A stretch of DNA of 18,019 nucleotides from Methylococcaceae bacterium. Its GTDB lineage: Bacteria; Pseudomonadota; Gammaproteobacteria; Methylococcales; Methylomonadaceae. The notes under the pieces are model-generated. The model searched no databases. It saw only the letters and a list, made by a program, of their open reading frames with translations, and was not told the origin of the DNA. The stretch is from assembly GCA_030699345.1 (NCBI GenBank), contig JAUYMX010000361.1:1-18019 (forward strand), in the 5' to 3' direction. Shown in pieces: positions 14,566 through 18,019 of the stretch (its first letter is position 1; every line of letters starts with the position of its first letter). A program made the position numbers and the translations under genes.

Positions 14566-15225
14566 TTAATCTTTAATATCCGAACTTAACGCAACATGCA
14601 TAAAACTGGTCACAAAGTTTTCTAGTCCGGCACGTTGTAGTTTGACGCGGCGCAATAAAAAGTTATACGCCAACACCGCCGGTACAGCGACCGCAATACC
14701 TATTGCCGTGGCGACCAGCGCATCGCCAATAGGGCCGGCAACGACATCTAAACTGGACGAACCGCTTTCAGTGATTTGATGCATAGCGTGCATGATGCCG
14801 AATACTGTCCCAAACAGACCGACAAAAGGTGCGGTACTGCCAATGCTGGCCAGCATGGTTAGGCCGCTTTCCATTAAATGCTGCTCGGCTTGCATTTGCA
14901 CAAGCAGGGCTTGCTCTAACAATTCACTTGGAGTGCCTAAAAATTTAATACTCTTGGTGCGAGATTGGCGGTTTTCGGTAAGCCATTGCAATCCTTGCTG
15001 AGCAACACGAGCCTGTGGTCCTCTGAAGACTTCAGTTGGTAACCCTTCAGCCTCAGCCAGGGTAGTGGTTTTCCAAAATGCACTATTAAAAAACCGATTC
15101 AGATAGTCGTTGTTTGAGAATTGCCAGGATTTAAAAAAAATAAGGGTCCAAGTCGCTACCGAAAATAACAGCAAGGTATATAAGGTTCCATCGATAATAA
15201 TCGCGGGTGAAACAAAATTAAACAT
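14566..15225 (-). CDS. exbB: ExbB/TolQ-family proton channel (MotA/TolQ/ExbB)
   Basis: This 219-residue protein has three membrane helices (about 12-32, 122-146 and 163-190). The family motif GSTAPFVGLFGTVFGIM is at 129-145 and the third-helix pattern GPIGDALVATAIGIAVAVPAV at 164-184. Its helices form the pentameric channel of the TonB motor together with the ExbD helix. Residues 40-120 are the cytoplasmic loop. A strong Shine-Dalgarno (AAGGAGA) stands before the ATG. It sits 77 bases after tonB and 9 before exbD, giving the order tonB-exbB-exbD. TolQ is the alternative, but no pal/tolB genes are nearby. Confidence 0.94.
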   Translation of the reverse strand: MFNFVSPAIIIDGTLYTLLLFSVATWTLIFFKSWQFSNNDYLNRFFNSAFWKTTTLAEAEGLPTEVFRGPQARVAQQGLQWLTENRQSRTKSIKFLGTPSELLEQALLVQMQAEQHLMESGLTMLASIGSTAPFVGLFGTVFGIMHAMHQITESGSSSLDVVAGPIGDALVATAIGIAVAVPAVLAYNFLLRRVKLQRAGLENFVTSFMHVALSSDIKD

Positions 15226-15302
15226 TAAGATCTCCTTCTTGAGTTGGGCAAATTAAAAATTACTGGGCTGTATTAAATGGCTAGTTTGCGCAGTGTTAAG
15301 GG

Positions 15303-16061
15303 TTATTCGTTCTTTAAATTAAATTTAAGAATTTGCACGGCACGCTGAGTAACGGCAACGCCATTGATTAATTTCTCTTTAAATTTCCATTTCTCAATGG
15401 CGGCTAACGCTGCATCGTTAAATATGTCGGAGGGCTCCGCATCGACAACAACCGCATCGGTTACTGTGCCTGTGGTGCTGATTGTAAATTCAATTTTAAC
15501 CCAGCCTTCAATATGCCGATTTGCCGCACGCGGTGGATACCTAGGCGGGACTCGCTCCAATGGAACAATGCCGGAAACTACTGTTTTGGCATTAGCTTCG
15601 GCAGCGCCGGTATTTTCAGCATGCTTATTTGCTTGGTTGTTAGTAGGTTGTGCTGTCGGGACAGGTTGAGTAGAAACTTGAGTTGACTCAGCAGGTGGCG
15701 TTGGCGGTTGATCTTCAACAATCGGTTGCGGTTTGGGTTGTGTTGCCTGTTTTTCGACAACCGGGACTATTTTTTTGACGGGTTGTTTTACGGGTGGTTT
15801 TTTGGGCGGGGGTAGAGGTTTTGGTGGGGCAGGCGGCACCACTGCAGCTACTGTTGTTGCAGGTTTTGGGCTGGGCGCAGAGAGCAGGGCGACTTCCATT
15901 ACCTTAATGGGTTTTTGTTCGGGGACTGTCTCGTTGGGTTGTAACAGCCAAACGATTACAGTTAAGTGCAGCAACAGCACTAAAATAGTCAGCAAACTAA
16001 GCAAAGAGCGAGGAGAAACTTCGCGATTTAATAAGTAAGGTAAGTTGAGTTGTTTTTGCAC
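15303..16061 (-). CDS. tonB: TonB energy transducer
   Basis: This 252-residue protein has the TonB layout. A short cytoplasmic N-terminus and one membrane helix (about 20-41) carry H32 in LLLHLTVIVWLL, where TonB proteins have the functional histidine. A long Pro-Lys-rich periplasmic spacer follows (about 44-145, e.g. APPKPLPPPKKPPVKQPVKK). The C-terminal TonB domain (about 165-250) includes RVPPRYPPRAANRHIEGWVKIEF and the IEKWKF segment. It contacts TonB-dependent outer-membrane receptors for siderophores, vitamin B12 or metals. The start is a GTG: the frame upstream has a stop and no ATG, and no Shine-Dalgarno is visible, so translation may be weak or regulated. I looked for a Fur-box-like sequence upstream and did not find a convincing one. 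It is divergent from tgt. Confidence 0.94.
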   Translation of the reverse strand: MQKQLNLPYLLNREVSPRSLLSLLTILVLLLHLTVIVWLLQPNETVPEQKPIKVMEVALLSAPSPKPATTVAAVVPPAPPKPLPPPKKPPVKQPVKKIVPVVEKQATQPKPQPIVEDQPPTPPAESTQVSTQPVPTAQPTNNQANKHAENTGAAEANAKTVVSGIVPLERVPPRYPPRAANRHIEGWVKIEFTISTTGTVTDAVVVDAEPSDIFNDAALAAIEKWKFKEKLINGVAVTQRAVQILKFNLKNE

Positions 16062-16444
16062 TATTGGTATTTTAAAGTCATTGATGGCACTGAATCCTGA
16101 TCAATTCAGTGCCGTTTTTAGTCTTATTAGCAAGTATCTGAAACTACGTTTGTCGTCAGGATTTTCGGTGTAACAGAAATGGTTGTTAATGGCTCAGGAC
16201 TTTTTTGCCCGGCTTAATTCGTTCTTTAGGGGCGCTAGTTTAGCCAGATAGCATTTTAAACGGTAAAGTTTTTTAACTTTTTTAAACATTTGCGAGTCGC
16301 GGGCTTAACACGCAGTAAAACAACACATTGATTTGTCGCTATTTTATAGAGTTACTTAATTCTTCCTCCTTGTGTAGTAACTTCACTGGCTTAAGAAGCG
16401 AAAAGACCGGATAATTCCAGACTTTTGTTGCTTGCTAAATTTCG
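16062..16444. other. 383-base divergent intergenic region, tonB / tgt
   Basis: No credible gene is visible. It must hold promoters for tonB (-) and tgt (+), but I found no pair of -35/-10 boxes with good spacing. The clearest structure is the hairpin at 16086-16113 with T5. The middle is A/T-rich (TTTTTTAACTTTTTTAAAC, about 16268-16287), and a TTGATT at 16328 has no properly spaced -10. Confidence 0.5.
16086..16118 (+). terminator. Terminator-like hairpin in the tonB leader, + orientation
   Basis: GGCACTGAAT (16086-16095) pairs perfectly with ATTCAGTGCC (16104-16113) around an 8-base loop. GTTTTT follows on the + strand. It fits an intrinsic terminator reading +, yet no + gene lies upstream. 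On the minus strand the same hairpin would sit in the tonB leader, 25 bases before its start codon. The function is not obvious. Confidence 0.5.
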
Positions 16445-17560
16445 ATGGAATTCAAATTAAAAAACACCGACGGACATGCTCGTCGTGGTCAACTGACTTT
16501 TGCGCGTGGTGTAGTGGAAACGCCGATTTTTATGCCAGTCGGTACTTATGGCACAGTAAAGTCGTTAACTCCTGAGGATTTAACCGGTCTTGGGGCGCAG
16601 ATTATCTTGGGCAATACTTTCCATTTAATGCTTAGGCCAGGTACCGGTGTAATTAAAGCTCACGGCGATTTGCATGATTTTATGCGTTGGGATAAACCGA
16701 TTTTGACCGACTCGGGCGGCTTTCAGGTGTTCAGTTTGGGCGCGCTCAGAAAAATTACTGAAGCTGGGGTGACGTTTAAATCGCCAATTAACGGAAGTAA
16801 AATTTTTATGGGGCCGGAAGAATCAATGCAAGTGCAGCGAGATTTGGGCTCAGACATTGTAATGATTTTTGATGAATGTACGCCATATCCTGCCACTATT
16901 ACGGAGGCAGCTGATTCGATGCGATTGTCCTTGCGCTGGGCGGCTCGTAGTAAGGCGGCGCATGAGGGAAATTCGTCGGCACTGTTCGGCATTGTGCAGG
17001 GCGGTATGTACGAACATTTGCGCCAAGAATCCATTGATGGTTTGGTCGATATTGGCTTTGACGGTTATGCAATCGGTGGGCTGTCGGTAGGAGAGCCTAA
17101 GGATGAAATGATGGCAACCCTAGATGCTATTCACACCAAAATGCCTATTGATAAACCACGCTACTTGATGGGCGTCGGTACCCCGGAAGATTTAGTGGAG
17201 GCTGTCAGGCGTGGTATTGATATGTTTGATTGCGTGATGCCGACACGCAATGCTCGTAATGGTCACCTGTTTACCAGTTTTGGTGTGGTAAAAATCAGGA
17301 ACAGTCAGTACGAGTTTGATACCGGCCCCATTGATAAAGCCTGCGGCTGTTATACCTGTCAAAATTATTCCAGGGCTTATTTGCGACACTTGGATAAATG
17401 TAAGGAAATGTTGGGATCAAGGCTTAATACCATCCACAATCTTTATTATTATCTGAGTCTTATGCAGGGCTTGCGTGATGCCATTGAAGCCCAAACGCTG
17501 GATGCCTTTGTCAAGCAGTTCTATCAACAGCGAGAAAAAACGGTACCGACTGTGGCATAA
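16445..17560 (+). CDS. tgt: tRNA-guanine(34) transglycosylase (queuine tRNA-ribosyltransferase)
   Basis: This 371-residue protein exchanges guanine 34 for preQ1 in tRNAs for Asp, Asn, His and Tyr, a step in queuosine synthesis. Diagnostic stretches are FMPVGTYGTVKSLTPEDL, LGNTFHLMLRPG, LTDSGGFQVFSL with the general acid/base D89, GIVQGGMYEHLRQES, and GGLSVGEPKDEM. FDCVMPTRNARNG follows, with the nucleophile D262. The zinc site is complete: C300-x-C302-x2-C305 and H331. The length matches E. coli Tgt (375). The start codon has a poor Shine-Dalgarno but agrees with the family. It is 39 bases ahead of yajC, matching the widespread tgt-yajC-secD-secF order. Confidence 0.98.
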   Translation: MEFKLKNTDGHARRGQLTFARGVVETPIFMPVGTYGTVKSLTPEDLTGLGAQIILGNTFHLMLRPGTGVIKAHGDLHDFMRWDKPILTDSGGFQVFSLGALRKITEAGVTFKSPINGSKIFMGPEESMQVQRDLGSDIVMIFDECTPYPATITEAADSMRLSLRWAARSKAAHEGNSSALFGIVQGGMYEHLRQESIDGLVDIGFDGYAIGGLSVGEPKDEMMATLDAIHTKMPIDKPRYLMGVGTPEDLVEAVRRGIDMFDCVMPTRNARNGHLFTSFGVVKIRNSQYEFDTGPIDKACGCYTCQNYSRAYLRHLDKCKEMLGSRLNTIHNLYYYLSLMQGLRDAIEAQTLDAFVKQFYQQREKTVPTVA

Positions 17561-17599
17561 TGCCGCGCTTTGTTTAAACAATAACAACCGAGGATAACA

Positions 17600-17944
17600 A
17601 TGAGTTTGTTTATTTCTGATGCAATGGCAGCGGCAGCTGCGCCCACTGCTCAACCTGGCATTGAAGGCATGCTGTTTCCATTGGCGATTTTGGCGTTTTT
17701 CTACTTCTTATTTTTGCGTCCGCAAGCTAAAAAAGCAAAAGAGAAGAAACAAATGATTTCGGCACTGAATAAAGGTGTCGAGGTGGTAACATCCGGCGGT
17801 ATTTTAGGAAAAGTAGTTGATTTAGATGATAACTTCGTCAGGCTTGAGGTAGGTGATAACACCTTTATACAAGTACAGAGACAAAGTATCGAAACCTTGT
17901 TGCCCAAAGGCACATATAAGGCAGTTACAAAAAAAGGTAGTTAA
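17600..17944 (+). CDS. yajC: YajC, Sec translocase accessory subunit
   Basis: This 114-residue protein is the usual YajC length (~110). A short N-terminus is followed by one membrane helix (about 24-41, MLFPLAILAFFYFLFL). Then comes the family signature RPQAKKAKEKKQM, and a small cytoplasmic domain with VVTSGGILGKVV and VRLEVGDNTFIQVQRQSIETLLPKG. It associates with SecD/SecF in the inner membrane and is not essential. An AGGA Shine-Dalgarno lies before the ATG. It is downstream of tgt, and secD should follow at the window edge. Confidence 0.97.
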   Translation: MSLFISDAMAAAAAPTAQPGIEGMLFPLAILAFFYFLFLRPQAKKAKEKKQMISALNKGVEVVTSGGILGKVVDLDDNFVRLEVGDNTFIQVQRQSIETLLPKGTYKAVTKKGS

Positions 17945-18015
17945 TATCTACTGTGACAGTCACGTAGCTGGTCGTGGATGACTAGTGAGTTGTTGATAAT
18001 CGTTGGAATAGAAAA

Positions 18016-18019
18016 ATGC
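18016..18019 (+). CDS. Possible first codon of secD (cut by window edge)
   Basis: An ATG at 18016-18018 lies 71 bases after yajC, with a GGAA about eight bases upstream. Gene order in this family of operons makes secD the expected next gene. Only one codon is inside the window, so this rests on context alone. Confidence 0.3.

Noticed and set aside
1..18019. CRISPR array, transposase or rRNA
   Set aside because: No regularly spaced repeats, no transposase or integrase frame and no rRNA-like stretch were found on either strand.

Overview
The window looks like chromosomal DNA of a gammaproteobacterium. A methanotroph-like relative of Methylomonas or Methylobacter is my guess, based on general protein resemblance and not on any search. 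Supporting points are a RarA closest to the enterobacterial type, a tgt-yajC pair placed as in front of secD/secF, a PA0069-type radical SAM protein, and a tonB-exbB-exbD cluster. Base composition is moderate and coding density is high.

Layout. 1-506: the 3' end of rarA (replication-fork maintenance). 559-771: a tRNA-Leu(CAG) gene with its own consensus promoter and a strong terminator. 852-4761: an accessory block, all on the + strand. It holds a Phd/YefM-RelE-type toxin-antitoxin pair with its own promoter, then a tightly packed three-gene set: a small HEPN-like protein with an Rx4H motif, a ParA/MinD-like ATPase with a KGGVGRST P-loop, and a second P-loop ATPase with a KAP/STAND-like look. 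The three genes overlap at their junctions (ATGA, then 8 bases). I think they form one functional unit, plausibly a conflict or anti-phage system, and they are the most interesting part of the window. 5013-5854: a secreted SMP-30-like beta-propeller gene broken by a one-base frameshift in an A run.

5921-16061 is entirely on the - strand. In transcription order it holds tonB, exbB and exbD (energy transduction to outer-membrane receptors), a 65-residue remnant of a DedA membrane protein, kup (potassium uptake), a YihY/BrkB membrane protein, a membrane-anchored coiled-coil protein of unknown function, an exported metallo-beta-lactamase-fold hydrolase and a PA0069-type radical SAM protein. 16445-18019 is + strand again: tgt (queuosine tRNA modification), yajC (Sec translocase accessory) and possibly the first codon of secD at the window edge.

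Non-coding structure includes two related 29-base imperfect palindromes just after two unrelated genes (4771-4799 and 8930-8958). There is a perfect 16-bp hairpin between convergent genes (5867-5902), a bulged inverted repeat just ahead of the HEPN gene (1435-1483), and a terminator-like hairpin on the + strand in the tonB-tgt divergent region (16086-16118). I saw no CRISPR array, integrase, transposase or rRNA.
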